Assembly (NCBI GenBank): GCA_024711325.1
Contig: JANJTC010000005.1
Span: 1,140,172-1,204,171, forward strand
Reading direction: 5' to 3'
DNA length: 64,000 bases
From: Bacteriovoracaceae bacterium
GTDB lineage: Bacteria; Bdellovibrionota; Bacteriovoracia; Bacteriovoracales; Bacteriovoracaceae
A model generated the notes under the pieces. The model was not told where the DNA came from, ran no database searches, and was given only the letters and a program-made list of their open reading frames with translations. The translations under genes and the position numbers were made by a program. Below are positions 8,107 to 19,205 of this stretch, piece by piece. The stretch's first letter is position 1. Each line of letters opens with the position of its first letter.

Positions 8107-9516
8107 ATGAAAACGATGATTTTAACATCACTATCTTTGTCTCTATTGTCTTTGAGTCTGATGGCCAAGGGACCCTTACCCCATGAACGGACAGATACTC
8201 CTAAATTAAAAAATGCAACAGATGGGCGATATTTGTATCTTGGAGATGTCCCCAAATTTGAGGGATCAGAACTGGATATCACTATATCGAAAATGAATCT
8301 CACTGCCCGTGTCACCGCACAGGTTAACCAGGGGCGGATTGATACTTATGCTTATCAGCTTTTTAAGCGGTGGAAGAATATAAATGACGCTTTAATGGAT
8401 CCGGTTTTATCACTGCATCCGCTGGTGAAATTATCTAAGCTGGCCGAAGGTAAACCCAGCAACACTCAGGCATGGACAAAAATCGCTGAACAGTATTCCA
8501 AACACATTCTGGAAAATTCCGGTTTGGATATTTACCAGGATCAGCGTAATGCCCGTAACTATGTCAGTTATCAAGCTGAAGATGAGTATAAATCAGTGAT
8601 CGCAACTGCCTACTTTCGATATGCTTTTGATACGGAAGATTCACCTGAAGCTGTCATTGATGACAATAAGAAGTTAGAGGAGTTACTTTCAGTAGAAAAT
8701 TCCCGCAGACTTTTTAATAAGCACTTAGGTCATTTGTATACCAATACTTCTAAGAAAGATGGATACGTTGGCTTCCTGACATTTGTCTATCCAATCGCTG
8801 CCACTGTAGAAGGTCCTTTTGATCAGCCCAAAGAATCGACACTGGATCTTAAAACCGCAGAGTCTATTGAGGCCCGTTGGTGGTCGGATAAGTGGCAGGA
8901 TGAGTTTGGGGGCTTCCCGTTCCTTTTAATTAACTGGAGTGGAGTTGCTTTCCATGGGCCTATCACTAATTTTTCTCCTCTTGATGTTTGGTTTCTTCGT
9001 CGTGGCTATGTTTCCCATGGCTGTCACCGCATGGATGGAAGTGATATTCTTGAATTAAGGGCACTGATGCCTGCAGATATGAAGAAAGCTGCCGGACAAA
9101 TCAGAATTACAGTTCTGGATTATTTTGATGTCATTGACTGGGATCAAGATGGTGAGGCAGAGGCAATTGATGTGAAATATTATAATATACCCACATCAAT
9201 AGCTGTTCCGAAGAGCAAAACCATTGAAGATGTGATTAAACCTTATCTTCCGGAAAATCAGGCAAAAGCATTTCTGAAAAACAATAAGTATGCGGCACCT
9301 TTTTATGACATGAACACGGATCGATTAAAGAATGTTCCTAAATATGTTGTAACTAAGAATAAACTGAGTAGAGATGGGGTGCATGCGAATGTTGGCATCA
9401 AACGTTTTGAATATCGTCCGAATAGAATTATTCAGTATACTGAAGAGGGCCATAAGTTAATGGGGTTTGATGATGTCTTTGGAAAATATCCCCCTAAATA
9501 TTTTCAAAAATACTAA
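8107..9516 (+). CDS. Exported L,D-transpeptidase (YkuD-type catalytic motif)
   Basis: A signal peptide (about residues 1-20, ending LMAKG) directs this 469-residue protein to the periplasm. The catalytic signature of the L,D-transpeptidase fold is present: a His in VAFHGPI, then SHGCHRM with nucleophile Cys306. Such enzymes make 3-3 peptidoglycan cross-links or attach proteins to diaminopimelate; which one is not clear. A segment around DYFDVIDWDQDGEAEAIDVKY follows the active site. The N-terminal 200 residues match no domain I recognise. It has its own sigma-54-like promoter and ends with a 4-bp tail-to-tail overlap with the next gene. Confidence 0.85.
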   Translation: MKTMILTSLSLSLLSLSLMAKGPLPHERTDTPKLKNATDGRYLYLGDVPKFEGSELDITISKMNLTARVTAQVNQGRIDTYAYQLFKRWKNINDALMDPVLSLHPLVKLSKLAEGKPSNTQAWTKIAEQYSKHILENSGLDIYQDQRNARNYVSYQAEDEYKSVIATAYFRYAFDTEDSPEAVIDDNKKLEELLSVENSRRLFNKHLGHLYTNTSKKDGYVGFLTFVYPIAATVEGPFDQPKESTLDLKTAESIEARWWSDKWQDEFGGFPFLLINWSGVAFHGPITNFSPLDVWFLRRGYVSHGCHRMDGSDILELRALMPADMKKAAGQIRITVLDYFDVIDWDQDGEAEAIDVKYYNIPTSIAVPKSKTIEDVIKPYLPENQAKAFLKNNKYAAPFYDMNTDRLKNVPKYVVTKNKLSRDGVHANVGIKRFEYRPNRIIQYTEEGHKLMGFDDVFGKYPPKYFQKY

Positions 9517-9773
9517 CGTCTTTCCTTGTTCTTGTTGTAAATCGCAAAAATAATGAGCAAAAAGGCCCCCAGTCTGATGAGATAGATGAAGGGGCTAGGT
9601 TCATTGTTAGTTCCTAAATAACCTAAAACCAGCCTCTCTAAAGAAAGTAGAAAAAAGGCGAAAGAGAAGAACATGAACAGACGATCATGGGATTTCTTCC
9701 AGAACTTATAAAAAAATAAACCTGCCACGAAACAGGCGAGCATTAAAGCACCGGATAATACTTCGTAAACCAT
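9513..9773 (-). CDS. Small integral membrane protein, DUF5985-like
   Basis: The 86-residue protein has three hydrophobic segments (about 3-22, 32-52 and 64-80) separated by a short basic loop (FWKKSHDRL). The pattern resembles the small DUF5985-type membrane proteins; the family name is from memory and not certain. It is the last gene of a three-gene minus-strand operon and starts 2 bases after the stop of a similar membrane protein. The function is unknown. Confidence 0.75.
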   Translation of the reverse strand: MVYEVLSGALMLACFVAGLFFYKFWKKSHDRLFMFFSFAFFLLSLERLVLGYLGTNNEPSPFIYLIRLGAFLLIIFAIYNKNKERR

Positions 9774-9775
9774 GG

Positions 9776-10033
9776 TTAAACCTCTTCCATAATCAGGCCA
9801 TAGATCATGACCACCATGCCTAAAAGCGCGGGTAATGTCCTGAAGTTAACGATATCGATGTTGGGCACAATGATCAGATCCAGAAATAGCAGGAGATTAT
9901 TGACAGCAAAACCGATGAAGCCTAAACCACACCAGAATAAAAGGCGAAATCGGTTCGCAAAATAAGCTTTTAGAAGCATCACTGAGCAAACCAAACTTGT
10001 GATAGCACATAAAATATAAACTAATCCCGCCAT
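9776..10033 (-). CDS. Small integral membrane protein, DUF5985-like (paralogue)
   Basis: The 85-residue protein has three membrane segments with the same layout as its downstream neighbour: N-terminal helix, RxRLLFWCGLGF-type second helix and a C-terminal helix ending with charged residues. It is therefore probably an ancient duplicate of the gene at 9513-9773. It lies between that gene and a winged-helix regulator with 2-base gaps on both sides, so the three are one transcription unit. The two membrane proteins may form a hetero-oligomer; this is inference. Confidence 0.75.
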   Translation of the reverse strand: MAGLVYILCAITSLVCSVMLLKAYFANRFRLLFWCGLGFIGFAVNNLLLFLDLIIVPNIDIVNFRTLPALLGMVVMIYGLIMEEV

Positions 10034-10035
10034 AA

Positions 10036-10413
10036 TTAATCCTTTTTGATCTTGAAGGCGTCCGAGAAATTTTTCAATTTCTCCGTTGGTCTTTCATAAA
10101 TGCATGTGACGACTGCTACGGGCATTTCATGATATAATTGATGAAGTTTTTTTACTTTATTATCAAGCTCAGCTGATGAGGGGCCATAGGAATAATTATT
10201 TCCTTCACATCTCAGTAAGCCTTTTTCGGTCAAACTTGTGAGCTGTTGACTTGCAGAACTAAGGCTACTTCGCATCTCTTTACGAATTGATTCCACATCC
10301 CATTTTTTCTCTGGGGTCTTATACAACATTAAGAGAACCTCAAGATGAGTCACGGAATCGATTGATTCCATTAAAAAGGATTTAATATCTAAAGGCAGTC
10401 TTGAGGTTGGCAA
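10036..10413 (-). CDS. Winged-helix DNA-binding protein
   Basis: The 125-residue protein has a predicted winged helix (about residues 20-75) in which SLSSASQQLTSLTEKGLLRCEG resembles the recognition helix and wing of MarR/ArsR-like regulators. The C-terminal part is helical (VKKLHQLYHEM). It heads the operon with two small membrane proteins and is divergent from the large HAMP kinase gene, so autoregulation or control of the kinase are possibilities. No ligand site is apparent. Confidence 0.7.
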   Translation of the reverse strand: MPTSRLPLDIKSFLMESIDSVTHLEVLLMLYKTPEKKWDVESIRKEMRSSLSSASQQLTSLTEKGLLRCEGNNYSYGPSSAELDNKVKKLHQLYHEMPVAVVTCIYERPTEKLKNFSDAFKIKKD

Positions 10414-10553
10414 ATTAACTTCTCCCTACGAACACAAAAATTATATATCGAGTTAGTTTCATCCTTGTAAAGAACATTAAATCTTTATAGATAGGTGCAC
10501 ACATAATTTAGTTCATTAAAAATGAAATTACAAATTGCTCAGGAGATATTGAA

Positions 10554-13500
10554 GTGAGAACAAAAACACCTGCATCAAAGAAAAACAGGATGATAAATGT
10601 TAGTTCTGAAAAACTTCTTAAGAAACCTATCAAAAGTACTCAGAGTAAAGTTATTAAAAAAACCAGTCAGGGATTAAAAGAATCCAAAGAGCGGGAGCAA
10701 CTAAAAAAGATTCTTGTCATGGTTAAGGCCATTCGTAACGGTGACTTTAGCGAAAGACTTAATATAGATAGCGATAGCGTAATTAGTGACATTGCTGAAG
10801 TGCTCAATGATATCAACGAAATAAATTCCGACATTGCTAGTGAATTTGTCAGGGTGGGAACAATCGTAGGTAAAGAAGGACGAATGACTGAAAGGATGAG
10901 TGTCGGATCAGTCAAAGGTGCCTGGGTAAACAGTATTGATTCAATTAATAATCTTATTACGGACCTGGTTCAACCAACAACAGAAGCTGCCCGAGTGATT
11001 ACGGCCGTTGCTCAAGGTGATTTATCTCAAAAGATGGCGATGGAAATAGAGGGCAATCCTTTAAAGGGTGAATTTGCCCGCATCGGTACAACCGTGAACA
11101 CGATGGTTGATCAGTTAAATTCTTTTGCTTCAGAGGTTACCCGTGTGGCAAAGGAAGTTGGGACGGAAGGGAAATTAGGTGGTCAGGCAGATGTAAAAGG
11201 TGTTTCCGGAACATGGAAAGACTTAACTGATAATGTGAATGGTCTTGCAGGTAACTTAACCGCACAAGTGAGAAATATCGCAAAAGTAACTACTGCAGTT
11301 GCTAAAGGGGATTTGTCACAAAAGATCACAGTTGATGCCAAAGGTGAAATCTTAGAACTAAAAAATACCATCAATATTATGGTGGATCAGCTCAATTCCT
11401 TTGCTGCTGAGGTTACGCGAGTGGCGAAGGAAGTGGGAACAGAAGGTAAGCTCGGAGGACAGGCTGAAGTTGAAGGGATTTCGGGAACCTGGAAAGATTT
11501 AACAGATAACGTGAACGTTCTGGCCGATAACCTTACTGATCAGGTGAGAAATATTGCTAAAGTGACAACCGCGGTTGCTAATGGTGACCTTTCCCAAAAA
11601 ATTACCGTTGATGCTAAAGGTGAAATTTACGAATTGAAAAATACTATCAACGTTATGGTGGATCAGCTCAACTCATTTGCTGCAGAGGTTACCCGTGTGG
11701 CCAAGGAAGTGGGAACAGAAGGAAAGCTCGGTGGACAAGCAGACGTTAAAGGTGTTTCAGGAACATGGAAGAACCTGACGGATAACGTGAATGTTCTTGC
11801 TGGAAACCTGACGGACCAGGTTCGAAACATTGCCAAGGTTTCTACAGCGGTGGCCAAGGGAGATCTTTCCCAGAAGATTACGGTAGATGCTAAAGGGGAA
11901 ATTTTAGAACTCAAAAATACCATCAATACCATGGTGGATCAGCTGAACACTTTTGCGGGAGAAGTTACTCGAGTGGCAAAAGAAGTGGGTACTGAGGGGC
12001 GACTAGGTGGACAGGCCGATGTGAAGGGTGTTTCAGGAACCTGGAAAGATTTAACTGATAATGTGAATGGTCTTGCCGGAAACCTTACTGCCCAGGTTCG
12101 AAACGTGGCCAAAGTCACCACGGCCATTGCTAATGGAGATTTATCACAAAAAATTACTGTGGATGCCAAAGGTGAAATTCTGGAACTAAAAGATACCATC
12201 AATACTCTGGTGGATCAGCTGAACTCATTTGCCGCCGAGGTTACCCGTGTGGCCAAGGAAGTGGGAACTGAAGGGAAGCTTGGTGGGCAGGCCGATGTGA
12301 AAGGGGTTTCAGGAACCTGGAAAGATTTAACAGAGAATGTGAACGTCCTGGCGGGAAACTTGACGGCCCAGGTTCGAAACATTGCCAAAGTCTCTACTGC
12401 GGTTGCTCAGGGGGATTTATCCCAGAAAATTACAGTTGATGCCAAAGGCGAAATTTTAGAACTTAAAGATACCTTCAATACCATGGTGGATCAGCTTAAC
12501 TCATTTGCGGCCGAGGTTACTCGAGTGGCGAAGGAAGTGGGAACAGAAGGGAAACTTGGTGGACAGGCCAATGTTAAGGGAGTCTCGGGAACCTGGAAAG
12601 ATTTAACGGATAATGTGAATGGTCTGGCCGGTAATCTGACCGCTCAGGTGCGAAATATTGCGAAAGTGACCACTGCCATTGCTAACGGAGATTTATCACA
12701 AAAAATCACGGTTGATGCTAAGGGTGAAATCCTGGAACTAAAAAATACCATCAATACACTGGTGGATCAGCTTAACTCTTTTGCGGCCGAGGTAACCCGT
12801 GTGGCGAAGGAAGTGGGAACTGAAGGGAAGCTGGGTGGCCAGGCGGACGTGAAAGGTGTTTCGGGAACATGGAAAGATCTGACTGATAACGTGAATTTCA
12901 TGGCCGGAAATTTGACCAAACAAGTGCGAGGGATCGTAAAAGTTGTAACAGCAGTTGCAAACGGTGACTTAAACCAGAAGTTCGTTTTAGAGGCCAAGGG
13001 TGAGGTTGCTGCTCTGGCCGAAACGATCAATAACATGACTGATACATTGAGAACTTTTGCAGATCAGGTGACAACCGTTGCCAGAGAAGTGGGGATTGAA
13101 GGCAAACTGGGGGCACAAGCGAGAGTTCCTGGTGTTGCCGGAACCTGGAAAGATTTAACAGATAATGTGAATTTCATGGCCTCAAACCTCACCAAGCAGG
13201 TTCGAGGGATTGTAAAAGTTGTGACTGCAGTTGCCGACGGTGACTTAAATCAGAAGTTTGTTCTTGAGGCCAAAGGTGAAGTGGCAGCTCTGGCCGAAAC
13301 GATTAACTCAATGACTGATACACTTCGTACTTTTGCCGATCAGGTGACAACGACTGCCAGAGAAGTGGGAATTGAAGGGAAGCTCGGTGGCCAGGCGAAA
13401 GTTCCTGGAGCTGCCGGGACCTGGAAAGATCTGACCGACAACGTGAACCAGCTTGCAGGAAATCTTACCACCCAAATACGCGCAATTGGTGAAGTTTCAA

Positions 13501-15461
13501 CTGCGGTGACAAAGGGTGACCTGACCCAGTTGATTAAAGTAGAGGCCCAAGGTGAAGTTGCAGCCCTTAAAGATAACATTAACCAGATGATTGCCAACCT
13601 CAAGGATACAACTGATAAGAACCATGAACAGGATTGGCTTAAGACCAACCTTGCGAAGTTTGCCAGTATGATGCAGGGACAGCGTTCAATCACGTCTGTG
13701 GCCCAGCTTATCATGTCAGAGTTGACTCCCTTAATTGATGCTCAACAAGGAACTTTTTTTATTATGGACGGTGAATCCGAAACGGAATCTGCCCTGTCTT
13801 TAATTGCAAGCTATGCTTATACCGAGAGAAAGAATTTCCAGAATAAATACAAACTGCGTGAAGGATTAGTTGGGCAATGTGCTTTCGAGAAGAAGCGTAT
13901 CCTCATTACCAATGCACCAAACGATTACATCTATATTTCTTCCAGCTTAGGAGAAGTAAAGCCCTTAAATATTATTGTTCTTCCAATTTTGTTTGAAGGT
14001 GAAGTTAAGGCCGTCATTGAACTTGCCTCAATTTACGCCTTCACACAGAATGATCTAAACTTCCTGGATCAGTTGATGACTTCCATTGGTGTGGTGTTAA
14101 ACATGATCTCATCCAGTATGAGAACGGAAGTTCTACTAATTGAGTTGAAGAAATCCAACTCAGAACTTGAGGCCCAGGCAAAAGAACTGGAAGAAAAAGC
14201 AAAACTCCTGGAGATCAAGAACCAGGAAGTCGAGCAAGCATCTCACTCGGTAGAAGAGAAGGCCGAGCAGCTCTCGCTTATTTCGAAGTACAAAACCGAG
14301 TTCCTGGCCAATATGTCACATGAACTCAGAACTCCACTGAACAGTCTTCTTATCCTCTCAAAAATGCTCTCGGAGAATAAGGAAAACAATATGTCATCTG
14401 AACAGATTAAATTTGCTCAGACCATTTATTCTTCAGGTTGTGATCTCCTGGCCTTAATTAATGAGATTCTGGATCTGTCTAAAGTAGAGTCAGGTAAAAT
14501 GACAGTCATTCCTAGAGATATCAAGTTACCTGAAATTAATGAATATTTAGAACACTCATTCAGACCGGTTGCCAATCATAAAGGGATTGATTTTAACATT
14601 GAGATCAATCCTGAACTCAGTAACTTCACGATCAACACAGATGTTGTTAGAGTTCAGCAGATTTTAAAAAACTTACTCTCAAATGCTTTTAAGTTCACTG
14701 AACAAGGTAAAGTCTGCCTGAAAGTTTCAAAATCAACTCTCAGGGGAGAACCTAGCATTGTCTTCTCAGTGACAGATACCGGAATTGGCATTCCTAAAGA
14801 CAAGCAGAAACTTATTTTTGAAGCCTTTCAGCAAGCAGATGGAACAACCAACAGGAAATACGGTGGTACAGGACTAGGTCTTACTATTTCCAGACAGATT
14901 GCCCTGCTTCTAGGCGGAAGTATTAATGTAGAGAGCGAACCAGGTAAAGGCAGTACTTTTATTCTGGAATTACCCCTCAAATATCACTATCAGGAAGAGA
15001 TAGCGGGACCATCGACAGAGGAAGCTCAGCTGCTTCCTAGGATAGCCAGTGATGCTGATTTTAATGCAAAGAAAATTCTATTGATTGATGATGATATGAG
15101 AAATATTTTTGCTCTCACTGTCGTATTGGAACGTAAGGGGATGGAAGTCATGTACGCTGATAATGGGCGCACAGGGCTTGAGAAATTGCAGGAAAATCCT
15201 GATGTGGATATGATCCTCATGGATGTCATGATGCCTGAGATGGGTGGAATTGAAGCGACACAGGCCATCCGTAAAATGCCTGAATTCAGAAATCTTCCAA
15301 TAATCACCTTAACAGCGAAAGCGATGAAAGGGGACCGGGAGAAATGTCTCGAAGCAGGGGCCAGCGATTATATAACTAAGCCGGTTGATACTGATTATTT
15401 ATTATCCGTTATGCATAAGTGGTTAACTAAAACTAACAAGACAAAGAAGATTAATGAATAA
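10554..15461 (+). CDS. Nik1-like hybrid histidine kinase with tandem HAMP array
   Basis: The 1635-residue soluble kinase has no membrane segment. After a basic, coiled N terminus and one degenerate unit come nine consecutive 92-residue HAMP-pair units (residues 184-1011). Each contains a GDL(S/N/T)Q motif, an AKGE(I/V)-type motif, [14 protein letters not shown] and [11 protein letters not shown]. These closely resemble the repeats of fungal group III kinases (Nik1/Os-1). Then follow a GAF domain (about 1050-1190), a coiled coil, HisKA with His1256 in [10 protein letters not shown], HATPase ([17 protein letters not shown]) and a receiver with Asp1557. The GTG start has AGGAG 8 bases upstream. 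The gene overlaps the next kinase gene by 8 bp, so signalling is probably joint. Confidence 0.93.
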   Translation: MRTKTPASKKNRMINVSSEKLLKKPIKSTQSKVIKKTSQGLKESKEREQLKKILVMVKAIRNGDFSERLNIDSDSVISDIAEVLNDINEINSDIASEFVRVGTIVGKEGRMTERMSVGSVKGAWVNSIDSINNLITDLVQPTTEAARVITAVAQGDLSQKMAMEIEGNPLKGEFARIGTTVNTMVDQLNSFASEVTRVAKEVGTEGKLGGQADVKGVSGTWKDLTDNVNGLAGNLTAQVRNIAKVTTAVAKGDLSQKITVDAKGEILELKNTINIMVDQLNSFAAEVTRVAKEVGTEGKLGGQAEVEGISGTWKDLTDNVNVLADNLTDQVRNIAKVTTAVANGDLSQKITVDAKGEIYELKNTINVMVDQLNSFAAEVTRVAKEVGTEGKLGGQADVKGVSGTWKNLTDNVNVLAGNLTDQVRNIAKVSTAVAKGDLSQKITVDAKGEILELKNTINTMVDQLNTFAGEVTRVAKEVGTEGRLGGQADVKGVSGTWKDLTDNVNGLAGNLTAQVRNVAKVTTAIANGDLSQKITVDAKGEILELKDTINTLVDQLNSFAAEVTRVAKEVGTEGKLGGQADVKGVSGTWKDLTENVNVLAGNLTAQVRNIAKVSTAVAQGDLSQKITVDAKGEILELKDTFNTMVDQLNSFAAEVTRVAKEVGTEGKLGGQANVKGVSGTWKDLTDNVNGLAGNLTAQVRNIAKVTTAIANGDLSQKITVDAKGEILELKNTINTLVDQLNSFAAEVTRVAKEVGTEGKLGGQADVKGVSGTWKDLTDNVNFMAGNLTKQVRGIVKVVTAVANGDLNQKFVLEAKGEVAALAETINNMTDTLRTFADQVTTVAREVGIEGKLGAQARVPGVAGTWKDLTDNVNFMASNLTKQVRGIVKVVTAVADGDLNQKFVLEAKGEVAALAETINSMTDTLRTFADQVTTTAREVGIEGKLGGQAKVPGAAGTWKDLTDNVNQLAGNLTTQIRAIGEVSTAVTKGDLTQLIKVEAQGEVAALKDNINQMIANLKDTTDKNHEQDWLKTNLAKFASMMQGQRSITSVAQLIMSELTPLIDAQQGTFFIMDGESETESALSLIASYAYTERKNFQNKYKLREGLVGQCAFEKKRILITNAPNDYIYISSSLGEVKPLNIIVLPILFEGEVKAVIELASIYAFTQNDLNFLDQLMTSIGVVLNMISSSMRTEVLLIELKKSNSELEAQAKELEEKAKLLEIKNQEVEQASHSVEEKAEQLSLISKYKTEFLANMSHELRTPLNSLLILSKMLSENKENNMSSEQIKFAQTIYSSGCDLLALINEILDLSKVESGKMTVIPRDIKLPEINEYLEHSFRPVANHKGIDFNIEINPELSNFTINTDVVRVQQILKNLLSNAFKFTEQGKVCLKVSKSTLRGEPSIVFSVTDTGIGIPKDKQKLIFEAFQQADGTTNRKYGGTGLGLTISRQIALLLGGSINVESEPGKGSTFILELPLKYHYQEEIAGPSTEEAQLLPRIASDADFNAKKILLIDDDMRNIFALTVVLERKGMEVMYADNGRTGLEKLQENPDVDMILMDVMMPEMGGIEATQAIRKMPEFRNLPIITLTAKAMKGDREKCLEAGASDYITKPVDTDYLLSVMHKWLTKTNKTKKINE
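11103..13586 (+). repeat. Nine tandem 276-bp units encoding HAMP pairs
   Basis: Starting at the MVDQL codon at 11103, nine units of exactly 276 bp follow one another without any insertion or deletion and end just before the ATG at 13587. Units 1-7 are nearly identical in protein ([20 protein letters not shown] type). The later units switch to a second type ([18 protein letters not shown]). Third-position differences between units show the copies are not very recent, while their identical length and sequence suggest selection or gene conversion. Confidence 0.92.
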
Positions 15462-17508
15462 AGTTAATATCCTGGTCGTTGATGATCGTCCGGAAGGCAT
15501 CTTAGCTATTGAGGCGGTATTAAAATCACCGGCCTATAACATTATTACGGCCAGTTCCGGAAATGAGGCCTTAAAGCATCTGCTTCAGAATGACTTTGCT
15601 GTCATCTTGATGGATGTACAAATGCCGGTCATGAATGGCTTTGAAACAGCTTCAGTAATTAAAACCCGTGAAAAATCCCGGGATATTCCTATTATTTTTA
15701 TGTCTGCCATCAACCAGGATGAACAATACGTCTATCAAGGTTATGGAGTCGGCGCCATTGATTACCTTTTAAAACCATTTGATCCTTATATCCTGAAATC
15801 AAAAGTCAGTATTTTTGCCGATATTTACCGTAAAAATCAGTTGATAAAAGAACAGGCCCAAAAGCTTCTGGATGCGGAAGCTAAAGAGCATTCTCAGAAG
15901 CTTGACAGGCTTGAGATTGAAAACTTGCGAAGGTATCAGTATCTGGCAGATGCAATTCCTCAGATTGTTTTTAGGCTTCTACCTGATGGGCAATACGAGT
16001 ATTTTAATAAAGTCTGGTTCGATTACACAGGTCTCTCACTCAGAGATAGTTATGGGCTGGCATGGAAAGATGTCATCCATCCTGAAGATGTTAGTAAACT
16101 CACTGAATTGTTCAATAAAAGAATTAACCAAAATGGCATGGAGTGTGAATGCCGGATATTGAATAAAAATCGTATCTACCGCTGGCATTTGATTCAAGTA
16201 AGACCTGAAAAATACTTTCATCCTGAAGAGGTCAACTCCTGGCTCGGTACGGCCCTTGATGTTGAAGACCGTAAAAAAAACTCAGACAAACAGCAATTCC
16301 TGGCAAAGGCAGGAGAACTCCTGGTGGCCACCCTGGATTACCATAAAACTCTTGAGAGTATAACCAAACTGGCAGTACCTTATCTTGCTGATTGGTGTGC
16401 TATTGATATTGTAAATGAAGAAGGGAAGCTCACGACAATCAGTTTTTCTCATCAAGAACCTAAGCTGTTAGATGAGGCCAGTGCTTTTTATCAAAAACAT
16501 TTTCAGGATAATTCAAATGATTTCGGATTGACGGCATTAATGAAACAACGTTCTGCCAGGATTCTTAATCAGGAAGAAATTTCCGGAGTTTCAGCTTTAA
16601 TATTACCTCTAGAGTTTAACGGAGAGGTCATTGGAGTCATGACTTTTGTGAGACAACAATCTCAAGTAAAATATGATCAGTATTTTATGGAAGTCGCTCA
16701 GGAACTCTCACGGAGAGTTATTCTGGCATTTGAAAACGCCAGACTCTATACCATGGCACAAGAGGCGATTGAAATTAGAAATGATTTCTTATCCATTGCT
16801 TCTCATGAACTCAATACTCCTATCACATCTTTAAAGTTACAACTGCAGATGGTAAGGAAATCCATTCAAATGAGTAAAGACGGAGTTTTTCCGGTAGAAC
16901 GTTTTACTAAATCAGTTGAGGCCTCCGTTAAACAGGTAGACCGGTTAATAAACCTGATTCAGATTTTACTGGATGTTTCCCGCATTCAATCAGGTAAATT
17001 CAACTTTAGCTTTGAAAAATTCGAAATTCATGAACTCGTAACTGAGGTGATGGATCGCCATAAAGAAATACTAATGAACTCCAATTGCAGCTTGGAGTTT
17101 AAAAATGGGTCTGACATTGATGTCGTTTGGGATAAGGTTAGGATTGAGCAGGTTCTTACCAATCTGATTACAAACGCCATAAAATATGCCCCTGGCAGGA
17201 TTGAATTTATTATTAGTGAAGAGGAAAGACAGGTGGTCATGCAAATCATCGACCATGGTAAAGGAATTCCTCAGAACAAACTTAAAACCATTTTTGATCG
17301 ATTTGAAAGAGCTAGCTCAAATGAAAGTATTGGTGGACTTGGGCTGGGCCTATTTATCGTAAGAGAAATTGTAGAAGGACATCATGGCAAGATTGAAGTT
17401 GATTCAGATGAAACAGGTTCAAAATTTAAATTGACCCTACCTAAAGTGGCATTGGCCCCAGGTATTTCAGTGAACACAAACGCGGCCAATGAAAAACATC
17501 TTCAGTAA
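15454..17508 (+). CDS. Receiver-PAS-GAF histidine kinase
   Basis: The 684-residue protein begins with a receiver domain (residues 4-120, phosphoacceptor Asp54 in [11 protein letters not shown], Lys in LLKPFD). A coiled linker follows, then a PAS domain (about 165-280), a GAF domain (about 285-430), HisKA with His451 in [10 protein letters not shown] and a HATPase domain ([11 protein letters not shown]). It overlaps the preceding HAMP-kinase gene by 8 bp, so translation is probably coupled. An N-terminal receiver on a kinase usually means it takes phosphate from another kinase, here most likely its neighbour; this is inference. No transcription factor is encoded nearby. Confidence 0.92.
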   Translation: MNKVNILVVDDRPEGILAIEAVLKSPAYNIITASSGNEALKHLLQNDFAVILMDVQMPVMNGFETASVIKTREKSRDIPIIFMSAINQDEQYVYQGYGVGAIDYLLKPFDPYILKSKVSIFADIYRKNQLIKEQAQKLLDAEAKEHSQKLDRLEIENLRRYQYLADAIPQIVFRLLPDGQYEYFNKVWFDYTGLSLRDSYGLAWKDVIHPEDVSKLTELFNKRINQNGMECECRILNKNRIYRWHLIQVRPEKYFHPEEVNSWLGTALDVEDRKKNSDKQQFLAKAGELLVATLDYHKTLESITKLAVPYLADWCAIDIVNEEGKLTTISFSHQEPKLLDEASAFYQKHFQDNSNDFGLTALMKQRSARILNQEEISGVSALILPLEFNGEVIGVMTFVRQQSQVKYDQYFMEVAQELSRRVILAFENARLYTMAQEAIEIRNDFLSIASHELNTPITSLKLQLQMVRKSIQMSKDGVFPVERFTKSVEASVKQVDRLINLIQILLDVSRIQSGKFNFSFEKFEIHELVTEVMDRHKEILMNSNCSLEFKNGSDIDVVWDKVRIEQVLTNLITNAIKYAPGRIEFIISEEERQVVMQIIDHGKGIPQNKLKTIFDRFERASSNESIGGLGLGLFIVREIVEGHHGKIEVDSDETGSKFKLTLPKVALAPGISVNTNAANEKHLQ

Positions 17509-17509
17509 G

Positions 17510-17905
17510 TTATCGGCTAAGAATACTGCCATCCTTGGCCGAAATAATCGTTCCCTGGAATTCATAGATCCAACCCATCTTTTCATCCTTTTCCAGTAAC
17601 CATAGCCCTTGGGGCTTCTTTCCCATGGATTGAAGAATCTGGGCGGCAGAACTTAAAGAGATAAGACCATACCCGGGTTCAAGATCATCACCCTTGTTGA
17701 GATTCATACCTTTGGCCTCTTCCAGAATACCGTTGCGCTTAAACTCAAGCTCTATTTTAGTTCCCGCAATAGTTCTCACCCTGTAATCTCTGCCAATTGT
17801 ATCGACAACTTTCCCTCGAGGGACCATCGAAATGGCAACATCAGGACTTCCTGCATAAGCAAAAGGAAAAATGGCGATGAGAAACAAATTCAATAAGATT
17901 TTCAT
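17510..17905 (-). CDS. Exported PepSY-like small protein
   Basis: A cleavable signal peptide (MKILLNLFLIAIFPFAYAG) precedes a 110-residue mature domain. The end of the protein, GWIYEFQGTIISAKDGSIL, has the strand pattern of a PepSY-type domain, but the match is weak. The start follows a GAGG ribosome site. It lies 10 bases after the Gfo/Idh/MocA gene and is probably the second gene of that operon. Its stop is 1 base from the convergent kinase stop. The function is unknown. Confidence 0.7.
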   Translation of the reverse strand: MKILLNLFLIAIFPFAYAGSPDVAISMVPRGKVVDTIGRDYRVRTIAGTKIELEFKRNGILEEAKGMNLNKGDDLEPGYGLISLSSAAQILQSMGKKPQGLWLLEKDEKMGWIYEFQGTIISAKDGSILSR

Positions 17906-17915
17906 GAAACCTCAT

Positions 17916-19049
17916 TTAGTGTTTTTCTCCTCCCGGACCAATCACGTTGAATAATCGTGGTTTGATGAAGGAAGGACGGGTGATTTTTTGATTTTCTGAT
18001 GGCCTGGATTTTTTATTAATCTCATCCAGAGTGATTGGCGCTCCAAGATCAATTGAGAGCAATAGGGCCTCGATGATTTTTATATCGGCCAGACCTTCTT
18101 CTCCGGATGGTTCAGGTTTTTTCTTCCTTTGAATGCAATCAGAGAAGTATATTAGTTCAGGAGCAAATTGATCTCTTCTTGGGTATTTTTTCGATATTAT
18201 CTTTTTTTCTTCATAGATCTTCAATGTCATGGTCTTTGCATATTCATAGCCCTTTTCAAGTCTTATACGTCCTTTAGATCCAATCAGATCATAATCGGCC
18301 GAAGGGAATGAGCCAAAGCTTATGCTAAAAGTTGCGAGTTTCCCTTCTGGGAACTTCATGATGCAGCTTACGAGTTCATCAACCTTTTTAAAACGCGAAT
18401 CCTTACTGTTTGCAGTCATCGCAAAGACTTCCATGGGTTCGGCCTTGAATAAGTATCTGGCGGCATTGATACAATAAATACCAATGTCATAAAGAGGTCC
18501 TCCTCCTTTTTCAACTTCTTCCAGACGTATATTACTGTGGTCTTTTACCTGCATGGTGAATACGGAGTTAAAGACTTTCAAATCACCTATTCTTTTGGAT
18601 TGAGCAATCTTAATTGCTTCCAGATTCGCCGATTCAAAGTGGAGGCGATAAGCAATCATAAGTTGAATGTTATTTTTCTGGGCCTCATTGATCATCGAGA
18701 GACAATCTTCAGTTGTAACGGCCATCGGCTTTTCACATAATACGTGCACTCCGTACTTCGCGGCAGTTTCCATAATATTACGATGATAGAAATTTGGTGT
18801 GGCAATGTAGATAGCGTCGACTTCTCCGCGTTTCAGGCAATCTTCCAACTCAGAGTAGAGGTAGCGCTTCTCTACATGATACTTATCCCCCAGGCGTTTG
18901 AGTTTTTCTTTATCGCCTGATACCAAAGCAACTAATGATGAGTTGCTGCGGGCATTTCTGAAGGCAGGCAGTACAGCAATTTGAGCTATATAACCTAATC
19001 CCACTACGGCATAGCGTATCTTTTCTTTAGGCCTTGAAAACATAAACAC
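17916..19049 (-). CDS. Gfo/Idh/MocA family oxidoreductase
   Basis: This is an NAD(P)-dependent sugar or polyol dehydrogenase-like protein. The Rossmann motif is at residues 12-30 (YAVVGLGYIAQIAVLPAF) and the family's EKPMAVT segment at about 110. A C-terminal alpha/beta domain follows, with GGGPLYDIGIYCINAARYLF containing the substrate-side residues. It resembles glucose-fructose oxidoreductase-like members, but it has no Tat signal and is cytoplasmic. The C terminus carries an extra basic tail of about 30 residues. The substrate is not predictable. It is transcribed with the PepSY-like gene. Confidence 0.88.
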   Translation of the reverse strand: MFMFSRPKEKIRYAVVGLGYIAQIAVLPAFRNARSNSSLVALVSGDKEKLKRLGDKYHVEKRYLYSELEDCLKRGEVDAIYIATPNFYHRNIMETAAKYGVHVLCEKPMAVTTEDCLSMINEAQKNNIQLMIAYRLHFESANLEAIKIAQSKRIGDLKVFNSVFTMQVKDHSNIRLEEVEKGGGPLYDIGIYCINAARYLFKAEPMEVFAMTANSKDSRFKKVDELVSCIMKFPEGKLATFSISFGSFPSADYDLIGSKGRIRLEKGYEYAKTMTLKIYEEKKIISKKYPRRDQFAPELIYFSDCIQRKKKPEPSGEEGLADIKIIEALLLSIDLGAPITLDEINKKSRPSENQKITRPSFIKPRLFNVIGPGGEKH

Positions 19050-19205
19050 ACCTCTTCCGGGAAGGTATTAAGCAAAGCCTATGCCATCTGTAAGTGTTGA
19101 TTAAAACATTTCTGTTAAGTGAAGTAGTGCTCAGGAGCGGGGTAGTTTGACTGAGAATTTTATAGGTCTATATTTAACAATGAGCATTCTTCCAAAGGAG
19201 CACTT

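Noticed and set aside
11183..13036. Series of antisense frames inside the HAMP array
   Set aside because: They recur every 276 bp and are reverse-strand shadows of the repeated coding units, with no ribosome sites.
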